From: Xanthomonas sp.
Lineage (GTDB): Bacteria; Pseudomonadota; Gammaproteobacteria; Xanthomonadales; Xanthomonadaceae
NCBI RefSeq assembly: GCF_017163755.1
Contig: NZ_JAFIWC010000003.1
Coordinates: 148,370-212,369, forward strand
Reading direction: 5' to 3'
Length of the DNA: 64,000 bases
A program made the position numbers and the translations under genes. Within the stretch, counting starts at the first letter, position 1; each line of letters opens with the position of its first letter. A model generated the notes under the pieces. It worked only from the letters and a program-made list of their open reading frames with translations. It was not told where the DNA came from and did not search any database. Positions 35,021 through 46,273 of the stretch are shown in pieces.

Positions 35021-36571
35021 ATGGCGGCGGACGACGACGGTATCCCAGTGTCCGCACGTCCGGACCGCCATGCGTCCCCGGAGAGATCGAACGTGCTGTT
35101 GCCGACCCTCGCTATTGGCCTGCTGCTGGCGCACCTGCTGGTCGCGTACCTCGGTGGCGGCGCCGCCACGCCGGCGGCGCAGTGGCTCGGGCTGGCGGTG
35201 CAGGGCGTGGCGGTACTGGCGGTGCTGCGGCAGCGCGGCCGCGCGGCGGCGGTGGACCGCGTGCTGTGGCGGCTGCTCGCCTATGCGGCCGGCATGCAGA
35301 TGCTGTGGACCGCGTGCAACCTGCTGGCGCCGCAGTGGCCCGAGCATGCCGTGGCGCTGCTGCAGGCCGGGGTCACGCTGTCCGGGCTGTCGATGATTCC
35401 CGCGCTGTACCTGATCGCGCGCTCGTTCAACCGCCAGCAGCCGCGTGCGATCCTGGTGCTCGACGCGACGCTGTCGCTGGTCGCCGCGGGCCTGCTGTAC
35501 CTGTTGATCCAGCTCGCGCTGGCCGGCGGCAACGGCGTGTCGGGGCCGAACATCACCCTGATCATCCACCATGCCGACGCGATCGGCCTGCTGCTGGCGT
35601 CGATGGCCACGCTGCGCCTGTTCGGCGCCGGCGGCAGCGGCCGGCGCCGCTTCTATCTCAGCGCCTGCGCCTACCTGTGGATCAACGGCGCGGTGGCGGC
35701 GCTGTACAACCGGATCGAGATGAGCGGGCTGCCGTGGTGGGGCGGGGTGCTGATCGACCTGCCGGGCGTGGCGCTGGCCCTGGTCGCGGCGCTGCCCAAC
35801 GGCCGCTGGCTGCGCCATGGGCGGCCGTCGTTGCGCGGCGCGGAACTGATCGCCGCGTTCGCGCCGATCGTGTTCTCGCTGGCGGTGCTGCTGCTGGCGA
35901 TCAGCGTGTCGCGGGTGAGCTTCGTCTGGGGCATGATCGCCGCGACGCTGGCGGTGATCGTGTACGGGGTGCACGTGGCCTTCATCCACAGCCAGCATCT
36001 GGAGATCCAGCGGCTGAGCCGGCTGGGCACGCGCCGCCTGCAGCAGCAGGTGGCGCGCGACCCGCTGACCGGCATCGCCAACCGGATCGGGCTGGACGCG
36101 CGGCTGCGCGGCCTGCGCGGCGGCCAGGACTGCTCGCTGCTGATGATCGATATCGACTACTTCAAGCAGTTCAACGACAGCCAGGGCCACGTGGTCGGCG
36201 ACGCCTGCCTGGTCGAGGTCGCCACCGCGCTGGCCGCGGCGTTGCCGGCGCCGGAGGCCACCGTGGCCCGCTACGGCGGCGAGGAGTTCGCGGTGGTGCT
36301 GCCGAACACGCCGGTGCAGGCTGCGCGCGATACCGCGCAGCAGTTGCTGCTGGCGATCGAGCGGCGCGGCATCGCCCATCCGGCCAGTCCGCTGGGCGTG
36401 GTGACGGTCAGCATCGGCATCGCCACGCGCCCGGCCAGCGCGGCCGCGGCGATCGCGCTGTTGCGGCAAGCCGACGCGGCGCTGTACCGGGCCAAGCACG
36501 GCGGCCGCAACCGCTGCGCGCACGCGCAGGATGCGGCGGCGGACGCGCAGAGCGTCGCCACGCCAGGCTGA
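35021..36571 (+). CDS. membrane-bound diguanylate cyclase (GGDEF protein)
   Basis: A protein of up to 516 residues with eight or nine membrane spans between about residues 25 and 330, then a GGDEF domain (about 345-500): DPLTGIANRIGLDARLRGLR, MIDIDYFKQFNDSQGHVVGD and the active site RYGGEEFAVVLP. GGEEF is a functional variant, so synthesis of cyclic di-GMP from GTP is expected. The RxxD inhibitory site five residues before GGEEF is absent (PAPEATVAR there), so product inhibition may be lost. The ATG at 35021 has a poor Shine-Dalgarno; GTG at 35093 follows GGAGAG by 7 nt and starts right before the first span, so it is a credible alternative start. The membrane part would be the sensor. Confidence 0.88.
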   Translation: MAADDDGIPVSARPDRHASPERSNVLLPTLAIGLLLAHLLVAYLGGGAATPAAQWLGLAVQGVAVLAVLRQRGRAAAVDRVLWRLLAYAAGMQMLWTACNLLAPQWPEHAVALLQAGVTLSGLSMIPALYLIARSFNRQQPRAILVLDATLSLVAAGLLYLLIQLALAGGNGVSGPNITLIIHHADAIGLLLASMATLRLFGAGGSGRRRFYLSACAYLWINGAVAALYNRIEMSGLPWWGGVLIDLPGVALALVAALPNGRWLRHGRPSLRGAELIAAFAPIVFSLAVLLLAISVSRVSFVWGMIAATLAVIVYGVHVAFIHSQHLEIQRLSRLGTRRLQQQVARDPLTGIANRIGLDARLRGLRGGQDCSLLMIDIDYFKQFNDSQGHVVGDACLVEVATALAAALPAPEATVARYGGEEFAVVLPNTPVQAARDTAQQLLLAIERRGIAHPASPLGVVTVSIGIATRPASAAAAIALLRQADAALYRAKHGGRNRCAHAQDAAADAQSVATPG

Positions 36572-36639
36572 GGCCGCGAGGCGCGGCGAGGCCGCCATCG
36601 TGCCAACATGGCGGTTGTCTTCCTGCACGTTCGATCGCG

Positions 36640-37365
36640 ATGGCGCACAAACTCCTATGGCCGTGGTTGCCGCTGTTGCTGGGCGCGGCCGGCGCCGCGC
36701 AGGCTCTGGAACCGCCCCCGGTGCGCTACCCCGCGCTGCCGGCAAACGGCGGCGATGCCGGCGCCTTCGTGCCGCCGGGCTGGACGCTCGAATCCCGGCA
36801 ACGCGGCGATCTGGACGGCGACGGCCGCGACGACCTGCTGCTGGTGCTGAAGATGGCCGATCCGGCCAACGTGGTGGACAACGGCGGCTTCGGCCCGGAC
36901 CGCTTCGACACCAACCCGCGCATGCTGGCGGTGGCCTTCGCCGATGGCGCCGGCTACCGGCTGGCGCTGAGCGACCACGCGCTGATCCCGCGCGCCGAGT
37001 TCCCGAACATGGAGGACTATCTCGACGGCGGGCAACCGCGCATCGCGCGCGGCGGGTTCTCGGTGAACCTGCACCAGTTCTCCAGCGCCGGCAGCTGGAG
37101 CGCATCCGAAACCACGTTCCTGTTCCGCCACCAGCAGGGCTGTTTCCGGCTGATCGGCTACGACGTGCACCACCTGCATCGGGGCAGCGGCGAGGTCCGC
37201 GAGCTCAGCGTGAACTACCTGACCGGCAAGGCCAAGCTGAGCGAAGGCAGCATCGAAGACAGCGCGCTGCGTACGCGCTGGCGCCGGCTGCCCAAGCCGC
37301 CGCTGCGCTGCCTGGAGCAGGTCGGCGATGGGCTGGCCTTCGATCCTGGCGTGGAGCGCGACTGA
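36640..37365 (+). CDS. secreted protein with an EF-hand/FG-GAP-like calcium motif
   Basis: A 241-residue exported protein: signal peptide MAHKLLWPWLPLLLGAAGAA with cleavage near AQA-LEPP. The mature part opens with RGDLDGDGRDDLLLVLK, the D-x-D-x-D-G calcium loop of FG-GAP/VCBS repeats, and ends in a basic region with one Cys pair (C172 and C231 approximately). Xanthomonads carry several such short secreted proteins of unknown role. It is convergent with gcvP and separated from it by about 410 bp. The start at 36640 is the only one that gives the signal peptide. Confidence 0.75.
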   Translation: MAHKLLWPWLPLLLGAAGAAQALEPPPVRYPALPANGGDAGAFVPPGWTLESRQRGDLDGDGRDDLLLVLKMADPANVVDNGGFGPDRFDTNPRMLAVAFADGAGYRLALSDHALIPRAEFPNMEDYLDGGQPRIARGGFSVNLHQFSSAGSWSASETTFLFRHQQGCFRLIGYDVHHLHRGSGEVRELSVNYLTGKAKLSEGSIEDSALRTRWRRLPKPPLRCLEQVGDGLAFDPGVERD

Positions 37366-37776
37366 GCGCAGTGCCCGCGAACGCGCGTAAAGCAAAGCAC
37401 GTGCGCGGCAACGGAGAGAAGTAGCGAGCGTCGGCATCGGCATGGGAGCGCTCGAGCGGTGCGGCGAGAACGATGGCGTGACCCGCCCTGGGCCAGGCCC
37501 ACCTCGGTTGTGCGTTCCAGCGCAGCAGTTGACGGTCAGCGGGCCATGAGAGCGCCTCTGGCGGCTTGGCCCATCGTCGCGATGCGCGCTACTGATTAAG
37601 CCCGTCGCGACGAATGGCCCACCCGGCGCGTCGCTCCCGCAGGCGGCCTCGTCTGGACAGGAAATGGGCAGCGCAGCCGCGATGCATGCCGAGGCCGGCG
37701 AGCGCGGTGCCTGTCGCGGAAACACCAGCCCCGGCATGCGGGGCTGGCGTGGCGATACGCGGCAGGGCCCGGCGGG
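37366..37776. other. non-coding gap between convergent genes
   Basis: 411 bp holding the gcvP 3' hairpin (37725-37747) and otherwise GC-rich sequence without a gene I can support. No repeat elements of the types seen elsewhere in the window occur here. Confidence 0.4.
37725..37747 (-). terminator. hairpin downstream of gcvP
   Basis: Perfect 8-bp stem CCAGCCCC (37725-37732) and GGGGCTGG (37740-37747) with a 7-nt loop, 30 nt beyond the gcvP stop. Read on the reverse strand it is followed by TGTTTCC, only weakly U-rich, so it is a probable but not certain terminator. Confidence 0.55.
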
Positions 37777-40638
<2,862 letters not shown>

Positions 40639-40743
40639 GGCGGTCGTCCGGCAGAGGAGGGCACGAAGGGCGGGGGACGCGCGGACGCCGCCGTCGGCCG
40701 CTGCTGCGGACACGACCGACGGGAAGCCGCGGGTCTTCCCAGT

Positions 40744-40915
40744 GCCCCTCTGTCCTTTTGCCTGAGAGTTTGGAAGCGGCGACGGATCGCGCTTCGTGCC
40801 CCTTCGGCGCCGGGTTGGACCGGTCTCTCCAGAGTCTTGGTGCGGGTGGTATCGGGCCTGAGCGATTACGGGCGTTTGCGCCTTCGGCAGCGGGTCGCCC
40901 CGCTTCTCCCACCAT
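40744..40915 (-). ncRNA. tandem glycine riboswitch upstream of gcvP
   Basis: On the reverse strand two aptamers follow each other. The first has GGGAGAAGC, GCCGAAGGCGCAAACGC and CGCTCAGGC (about 40915-40848). The second has CTGGAGAGACC, GCCGAAGGGGCA and CTCTCAGGCAAAAGGACAGAG (about 40842-40744). These are the conserved glycine-aptamer strings in the right order. Between riboswitch and ATG lies a stem GGGAAG/CTTCCC (40721-40740) that could be the expression platform. Glycine binding is expected to turn gcvP on. Confidence 0.93.
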
Positions 40916-40926
40916 GCTGCGCGGCG

Positions 40927-40932
40927 ATTATA
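40927..40932 (-). promoter_or_regulatory. -10 box of the gcvP riboswitch transcript
   Basis: Perfect TATAAT on the reverse strand, 11 nt before the first aptamer, so transcription would start just at the riboswitch. No good -35 match lies 17 bp further up, where the DNA is GC-rich. Confidence 0.65.
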
Positions 40933-40990
40933 GCTTGGAGCGGGCGCGCGGCGGGGCACACTGCGGCCGGGCCGAGCCAGGAGCAGGAGC

Positions 40991-41416
40991 ATGAACGAAG
41001 CAGTCCCGTTCGCGTTGCGCGGTATCGATCATCTGGTGTTGCGGGTGCGCGATCCCGACGCCATGCAGGCGTTCTACTGCGACGTGCTGGGCTGCCGGGT
41101 GGAGCGGCGCCAGGATGAATTGGGGCTGGTGCAGCTGCGCGCGGGCGCCTCGCTGATCGACCTGGTCACGGTCGACGGCAAGCTCGGCCGGGCCGGCGGC
41201 GCCGCGCCGGGCGCGCAAGGGCGCAACCTGGACCACCTGTGCCTGCGCATCGAGCCGTTCTCGCGGCAGGCGCTGAGCGACCACCTGCGCGCGCACGGGG
41301 TGCGCGTCGGCGACTACGGCGGGCGCTACGGCGCCGAAGGCGAGGGGCCGTCGCTGTACCTGAGCGACCCGGAAGGCAACGGCATCGAGCTGAAAGGGCC
41401 GCCCGGCCCGGCGTGA
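40991..41416 (+). CDS. VOC (glyoxalase/dioxygenase fold) family protein
   Basis: A 141-residue protein with one vicinal-oxygen-chelate module pair: [20 protein letters not shown] at the N-terminus with the metal His, then [12 protein letters not shown] and the last strand [19 protein letters not shown] with the metal Glu. Single-domain length. AGGAGC directly precedes the ATG at 40991. Divergent from gcvP across the riboswitch promoter. Members include glyoxalase-like and fosfomycin-resistance-type enzymes; the substrate cannot be told. Confidence 0.88.
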   Translation: MNEAVPFALRGIDHLVLRVRDPDAMQAFYCDVLGCRVERRQDELGLVQLRAGASLIDLVTVDGKLGRAGGAAPGAQGRNLDHLCLRIEPFSRQALSDHLRAHGVRVGDYGGRYGAEGEGPSLYLSDPEGNGIELKGPPGPA

Positions 41417-41445
41417 GCGGCCGCGCCGCGCGGCGGAGCGCTTAA

Positions 41446-41461
41446 CCTGGCGGCCGCCAGG
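41446..41461. promoter_or_regulatory. 16-bp perfect palindrome between VOC and MFS genes
   Basis: CCTGGCGGCCGCCAGG is a perfect palindrome 30 bp after the VOC stop. TTATCAT a few bases later could be a -10 box for the MFS gene, so the palindrome may be an operator or the stem of a weak terminator (no T-run follows). Confidence 0.35.
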
Positions 41462-41569
41462 GCTTATCATGGAGGCCTTCCCGTCTCCCGCCACCCCGTC
41501 CGCTGACGGGGCGCACGCGGTCGCGTCGTCGGTCCTTCCGGGCCGCGAGGCGCTTTCCAGGATCCCTCC

Positions 41570-42820
41570 ATGACGCTCCCGAGTATCTCGACTCGCCGCC
41601 TGGCTTTGCTGCTGGCCGGACTGGCGATGTTCGGCCCGTTCTCGATCGACACCATCTTCCCGGCGTTCCCGCAGCTGGCGCAGCGCCTGCACGCCGATCC
41701 GGTGGCGATCCAGCAGACCGTCAGCGTGTACCTGCTGGCCTACGCGCTGATGGGGCTGGCGCACGGGCCGATGTCCGACGCCTGGGGCCGCAAGCGGGTC
41801 ATCGTCGGCGGGCTGCTGGTGTTCATCGCCGCCTCGGCCGGCTGCGCGCTGTCGCGCGACCTGAACACGCTGCTGGCGTTCCGCGCGCTGCAGGGGTTCT
41901 CCGCCGGCGTAGGCATGATCGTCGGCCGCGCGGTGATCCGCGACCTGTTCCACGGCCACGACGCGCAGCGGCTGATGAGCCAGGTATCGATGATCTTCGG
42001 CATCGCCCCGGCGATCGCGCCGATCATCGGCGGCTGGATCCTGGCCACCGGCGCCGGCTGGCCGATGATCTTCTGGTTCCTGGTCGGCTTTTCGCTGCTG
42101 CTGCTGGTCGCCACGCTGCGCTGGATGCCGGAGACGCATCCGCCCGAAGCGCGCACGCCGCTGGCGCCGCGCACGCTGTTTCGCGACTATTTCTCCATCG
42201 CGTTCAATCCGCGCTTCCAGCGCCTGGCCGCGGCCGGCGCGTTCAACTTCGGCGGCGTGTTCCTGTACATCGCCTCGGCGCCGGCGTTCATCATCGACCT
42301 GCTGCACCTGACCGAGCGCGACTTCGCCTGGCTGTTCATCCCCACCATCGGCGGCATGACCCTGGGCTCGTTCCTGTCCGGGCGCATGGCCGGGCGCATC
42401 GGGCCGATGCGGCAGGTGCGCATCGGCTTCATCTGCTGCGGCGTGTCGATGGTCGGCAACATCGCCTACACCGCGATCGCGCCGCAGATAGCGCTGCCGT
42501 GGGCGGTGCTGCCGATCTTCGTGGCCGGCGTGGGCATGGCGCTGATCTTCCCGATCCTGGCGCTGGCGGTGCTGGACATGTACCCGCGCCAGCGCGGGCT
42601 GGCCTCGTCGCTGCAGGCCTTCACCCAGCTGATGGTCAACGCGGTGGTGGCCGGGGTGCTGTCGCCGCTGCTCAGCGGCCGGCCGATGCATCTGGCGCTG
42701 GGCTCGGGCGGGTTCTTCCTGCTCGGCTGGGCGTTCTGGCGCTGGGAGCGGCGCAGCGGCAGGCGCCTGCCGCGGCAGGAGGCGCAGGTGCCGCGGCTGG
42801 AACCGTCCGATCCGGTATGA
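41570..42820 (+). CDS. Bcr/CflA-family multidrug efflux MFS transporter
   Basis: A 416-residue twelve-span exporter of the drug:H+ antiporter group. The start ISTRRLALLLAGLAMFGPFS, followed by IDTIFPAFPQLAQRL, is the Bcr/CflA signature of motif D1. Motif A is GPMSDAWGRKRVIVGG and motif C is FGIAPAIAPIIGGWI. Function: proton-driven export of drugs or metabolites such as bicyclomycin or sulfonamides in relatives. The C-terminal tail (40 residues) is basic and cytoplasmic. It stands alone with its own promoter region. Confidence 0.9.
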   Translation: MTLPSISTRRLALLLAGLAMFGPFSIDTIFPAFPQLAQRLHADPVAIQQTVSVYLLAYALMGLAHGPMSDAWGRKRVIVGGLLVFIAASAGCALSRDLNTLLAFRALQGFSAGVGMIVGRAVIRDLFHGHDAQRLMSQVSMIFGIAPAIAPIIGGWILATGAGWPMIFWFLVGFSLLLLVATLRWMPETHPPEARTPLAPRTLFRDYFSIAFNPRFQRLAAAGAFNFGGVFLYIASAPAFIIDLLHLTERDFAWLFIPTIGGMTLGSFLSGRMAGRIGPMRQVRIGFICCGVSMVGNIAYTAIAPQIALPWAVLPIFVAGVGMALIFPILALAVLDMYPRQRGLASSLQAFTQLMVNAVVAGVLSPLLSGRPMHLALGSGGFFLLGWAFWRWERRSGRRLPRQEAQVPRLEPSDPV

Positions 42821-42873
42821 GCGCCGCGCGCGCGGTTCGGCTATCGTCGTCGCGTGACCGTTGAGGAGACCGC

Positions 42874-43296
42874 ATGTCCACCCAATCCAAGCAGCGCCGC
42901 GACGCGCGCAAGAAGCTGGCCGAGCGCCTGCGCCATCGCGCCACCGCGGCCAGCGCGTCGGCCCCGGCGTCGCCGATCGAGCCGCATGCCGAACTGCGCG
43001 ACCAGCAACGCACCCTGCTGGCCGGCATCGTCCGCCGCGACGGCGAATGGGTGCTGGGCCTGGACGGGCGCATCGCCGGGCAGAGCGAGAGCGCGGCGCA
43101 GGTGCTGTCGCTGATCATGCAGGCGGCGGAACTGCACGAGCGCGCCGGCACGCCGGTGCGGCTGGTGTATTCGGACGCGCTGAAGGACGCCGCCCAGGCC
43201 GACGCGATCGCCCAGGGCATGAGTTTCGACGAGTTCAAGGCGCGGCAGGCGCAGGTCATGCAGCGCGGCGACGGCGCGGCGGCCGCGGCGAGCTGA
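42874..43296 (+). CDS. conserved hypothetical protein, 140 residues
   Basis: Begins MSTQSKQRRDARKKLAERLR, a very basic helix, then an Ala/Ser/Pro linker, a compact middle (LLAGIVRRDGEWVLGLDGRI then GQSESAAQVLSLIMQAAELH) and a helical end DEFKARQAQVMQRG. No known motif. Three bases separate its stop from the next gene, so the two form an operon with the acetyltransferase. The basic N-terminus might bind RNA or DNA; this is a guess. Confidence 0.7.
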   Translation: MSTQSKQRRDARKKLAERLRHRATAASASAPASPIEPHAELRDQQRTLLAGIVRRDGEWVLGLDGRIAGQSESAAQVLSLIMQAAELHERAGTPVRLVYSDALKDAAQADAIAQGMSFDEFKARQAQVMQRGDGAAAAAS

Positions 43297-43299
43297 GCC

Positions 43300-43830
43300 A
43301 TGGGCCAGAGCGCGACGCAGGCCGCCGAGGCCGCCGTATCGCTGGCCCGCGTACGCCGGCGCGATGGCGCCGACCTGATCCAGGCGCACCGCGCCAGCGT
43401 GGCGCTGCACCATCCGTGGACGCATCCGTTCACCGACGTGGCCGGCTTCAACCGTTGGTACGCGCAGACCCTGGACGGCAGCAACGTCGCGCTGCTGGCG
43501 CGCGCACGCGACAGCGGCGCGGCGGCCGGGCTGTTCACCTTCAGCCAGGTGGTCGGCGGCTGTTTCCAGAGCGCCTACCTGGGCTACCACGCGATGGCCG
43601 GCTGCGAAGGCCGCGGACTGATGACTCACGCGCTGCGCCTGGCAGTGGCGTACGCGTTCGCCGAACTGGGCTTGCATCGGGTGGAGGCCAACATCCAGCC
43701 GGACAACGCGCGTTCGCTGGCGCTGGTGCAGCGCGCCGGTTTCCGCCGCGAAGGCTATTCGCCGCGCTACCTGCGCATCGGCGGGATCTGGCGCGACCAC
43801 GAGCGCTGGGCGCGGCTGGCCGACGACTGA
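43300..43830 (+). CDS. RimJ/RimL-type GNAT N-acetyltransferase
   Basis: A 176-residue acetyl-CoA-dependent transferase close to ribosomal-protein-alanine acetyltransferases. The acetyl-CoA loop reads GYHAMAGCEGRGLMTHALRL, followed by FAELGLHRVEANIQPDNARS and LALVQRAGFRREGYSPRYLR, the C-terminal hallmark of the RimJ/RimL group. A Trp-rich segment HHPWTHPFTDVAGFNRWYAQ lies near the N-terminus. It is in an operon with the 140-residue hypothetical gene. The acceptor protein is unknown. Confidence 0.88.
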   Translation: MGQSATQAAEAAVSLARVRRRDGADLIQAHRASVALHHPWTHPFTDVAGFNRWYAQTLDGSNVALLARARDSGAAAGLFTFSQVVGGCFQSAYLGYHAMAGCEGRGLMTHALRLAVAYAFAELGLHRVEANIQPDNARSLALVQRAGFRREGYSPRYLRIGGIWRDHERWARLADD

Positions 43831-44122
43831 GCGCGCGGCGCGGCCAGGGCCTGTTAACGCGATCGGGGTAGGCCACTTGTCGTGCCGGCGTCCAGGTGGT
43901 CATGCGTGGCCGCGGCAGGCCTGTCCAAGCCATGCGCGGCCGGCGGTGGACGCCGCAACACGGCACCCGCAGGGCCGTGCTAGGGCGCGCGCGGTGCGGC
44001 GTCATCACTCGGTCGCCTATTGCATAAGCTCCCTCGCTCTCCCGTGCCCGCACGCGCCCTAGCGCGGCGTTGCCATCCCAATCGCGTTGACAGCAGGCCG
44101 CGCCGCTGCGCGCGCCTGCTAC

Positions 44123-46126
44123 CTACTGCGGCTTGGGCGCCGGCGTGGCCGGGGCCTGCGGCGCCATCGCAGATAGCGGCTTGGGCGCTTCCCAGCCGCA
44201 CATCTGGCCCTGGTTCTGCTGCTTGAGCCATTCCTGCATCGGCGCGAAGTACTCCAGCAGCGGGCCGGCATCGAGCTTGTCGTTGCCGGTCAGCTCCTTC
44301 AGCGTGGCCTGCCACGGCTGGCTGGCGCCGCGCTGCAGCATCGACCAGAACTTCTGCCCGGCTTCCTTGTTGCCGTAGAACGTGCACTCGTACAGCGGGC
44401 CCTTGTAGCCGGACGCGTCGCACAGGCCCTTGTAGAACTGGAACTGCAGCACGTGCGACAGGAAATAGCGCGTATACGGCGTGTTGCCCGGCACGTGGTA
44501 CTTGGCGCCCGGGTCGAAGTAGGTCTCGTCGCGCGGGCTCGGCGGGGCCACGCCCTGGTACTGCGCCTTCAGTTCCCACCACGCCTGGTTGTAGCGCTCC
44601 GGCGGGATGGAGCCGTCGAACACGCCCCAGCGCCAGCGGTCGATCATCAGCCCGAACGGCAGGAACGACACCTTGGTCAGCGCCATGCGCATCTGCGCGT
44701 TGACCAGCGCCTCGCGGCTGAGCTGCGGCTCGCCGACCATGCCGATCGAATGCAGGTACTGCGGCGTCATCGCCAGCACCATGGTGTCGCCGATCGCCTC
44801 GTGGAAACCGTCGTTGGCGCCGCCCTGGAACAACGGAGGCAGCGGGTTGTAGGCCAGGTCGTAGTAGATGTGCCCGAGCTCGTGGTAGATGGTGGTGAAG
44901 TCTTCCTCGTTGGGCTTGATGCACATCTTGGTGCGCACGTCGCCGGCCATGTCCATGTCCCAGGCGCTGGCATGGCAGACCACGTTGCGCTCCAGCGGCT
45001 TGATGAACTGGCTGCGGCTCCAGTAGCTGTCCGGCAGCTTGGGCATCGCCAGTGAGGTGTAGAAATCCTGCGCGCGTTCGGTCATCTGCTTGGCGCTCTG
45101 CAGCTGCGCCTCGCGCTGGGCCATGAAGCGCGCTTCCGGCGAGGCGTCGCCGCCGCGCCGCGCCAGCGCCGCGCTGAGGTTGCTCTGGTACTGCTTTTCC
45201 AGGGTGTCGGTGATGTCCAGGCTGCCGGCGCCGGGGTAGGGCTGCAGCAGGTCCCACAGGTTGCTCCAGTCCTGCTGCCACATGTTGCCGAGCAGGTGCG
45301 CCGGCAGCAGGCCGCCGGCGACCTCGCCCTTGTCCTTGCCGTACTCGGCGTGGAGCTTGCCGCGGGTGTAGCAGTGCAGCTGCTCGTACAGCGGCTTGAC
45401 CTGGGTCCACAGCCGGTCGCTCTCGGCGGCGATCTGCGCCGGCGGCATGTCGTAGCCGCTGCGCCACATCGCGCCGGTGTCGGCATAGCCCATCTCGCGC
45501 GCGCCTTCGTTGACCAGTTCGACGAAGCGCTGGTAGTCCTTGCGCATCGGCTGCGCGGTGCCGTGCCAGCCCTGCCAGGCGTCGAGCTGCTGGTCGTAGT
45601 CGCGGCTGCTGCGCAGCACGTCCTCCAGTTCGCCCAGCTGCCGGCAACGGCGCGCATCGCCCTCGCCGGTGCAGTAGCTGGCTTCGCCGTAGCTGCCTTC
45701 CATCTTCGCGGCGATGGCGGCCAGCTCGGCCAGCTTGGCCGGATCGCGCGGCGCCGGCATCGCGGTCATCAGCTTGAGCAGCTGCAGTGCGCGCGCGCTG
45801 TCGGCGGACATCGGCTTGCCCTCGTAGCGCTTGGCCTGCTCGATCCACTGGTTGAGCTTGCCCAGCGCGCGCTCGTTGGCCTTGGCCGCGACCAGCTGCG
45901 AATCGCCATTGATGTAGGTCGACGACAGCCACTGCGCCGAGGTGATCTCGGGAAAGGCGGCCTTGTACTCGGCGTTGATGCGGGCGACGAACTGGTCGGC
46001 AGTCTCGCCGGCGTCGGCCTGGGCCGGCGCCGGAGCGTCGTCGGTGGCGGTTTCCTTGCGGCACGCGGACAGCGTCAGCACGCACGCGCCGATGGACAGC
46101 GCGAGCAGCAGAGGGCGGTGGTTCAC
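44123..46126 (-). CDS. M2-family peptidyl-dipeptidase (bacterial ACE-like lipoprotein)
   Basis: A 667-residue zinc dipeptidyl carboxypeptidase of the angiotensin-converting-enzyme family, found in Xanthomonas and other gammaproteobacteria. HELGH at 415-419 and Glu443 (FHEAIGDTM) give the zinc site. The N-terminus ends in the lipobox LSAC with Cys22, so it is probably lipid-anchored in the periplasm. It is slightly longer than human ACE domains because of an Ala/Pro/Gln tail. The start codon is GTG at 46126 with AAGGAT upstream. It would release C-terminal dipeptides from oligopeptides. Single gene. Confidence 0.93.
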   Translation of the reverse strand: MNHRPLLLALSIGACVLTLSACRKETATDDAPAPAQADAGETADQFVARINAEYKAAFPEITSAQWLSSTYINGDSQLVAAKANERALGKLNQWIEQAKRYEGKPMSADSARALQLLKLMTAMPAPRDPAKLAELAAIAAKMEGSYGEASYCTGEGDARRCRQLGELEDVLRSSRDYDQQLDAWQGWHGTAQPMRKDYQRFVELVNEGAREMGYADTGAMWRSGYDMPPAQIAAESDRLWTQVKPLYEQLHCYTRGKLHAEYGKDKGEVAGGLLPAHLLGNMWQQDWSNLWDLLQPYPGAGSLDITDTLEKQYQSNLSAALARRGGDASPEARFMAQREAQLQSAKQMTERAQDFYTSLAMPKLPDSYWSRSQFIKPLERNVVCHASAWDMDMAGDVRTKMCIKPNEEDFTTIYHELGHIYYDLAYNPLPPLFQGGANDGFHEAIGDTMVLAMTPQYLHSIGMVGEPQLSREALVNAQMRMALTKVSFLPFGLMIDRWRWGVFDGSIPPERYNQAWWELKAQYQGVAPPSPRDETYFDPGAKYHVPGNTPYTRYFLSHVLQFQFYKGLCDASGYKGPLYECTFYGNKEAGQKFWSMLQRGASQPWQATLKELTGNDKLDAGPLLEYFAPMQEWLKQQNQGQMCGWEAPKPLSAMAPQAPATPAPKPQ

Positions 46127-46273
46127 GGGGAGATCCTTGGGTGGTGGCTCCCGCGAAGGCTAGTGGCCGCACCCATCCGCCGCAAGGGCCGCCGGCCACC
46201 GCCGGCCGCGGCAGCCCGCTTTCACCCCCCAATCCCGAATGACGAATCCCAATCCCGGCGCCGCAACGCGGCG

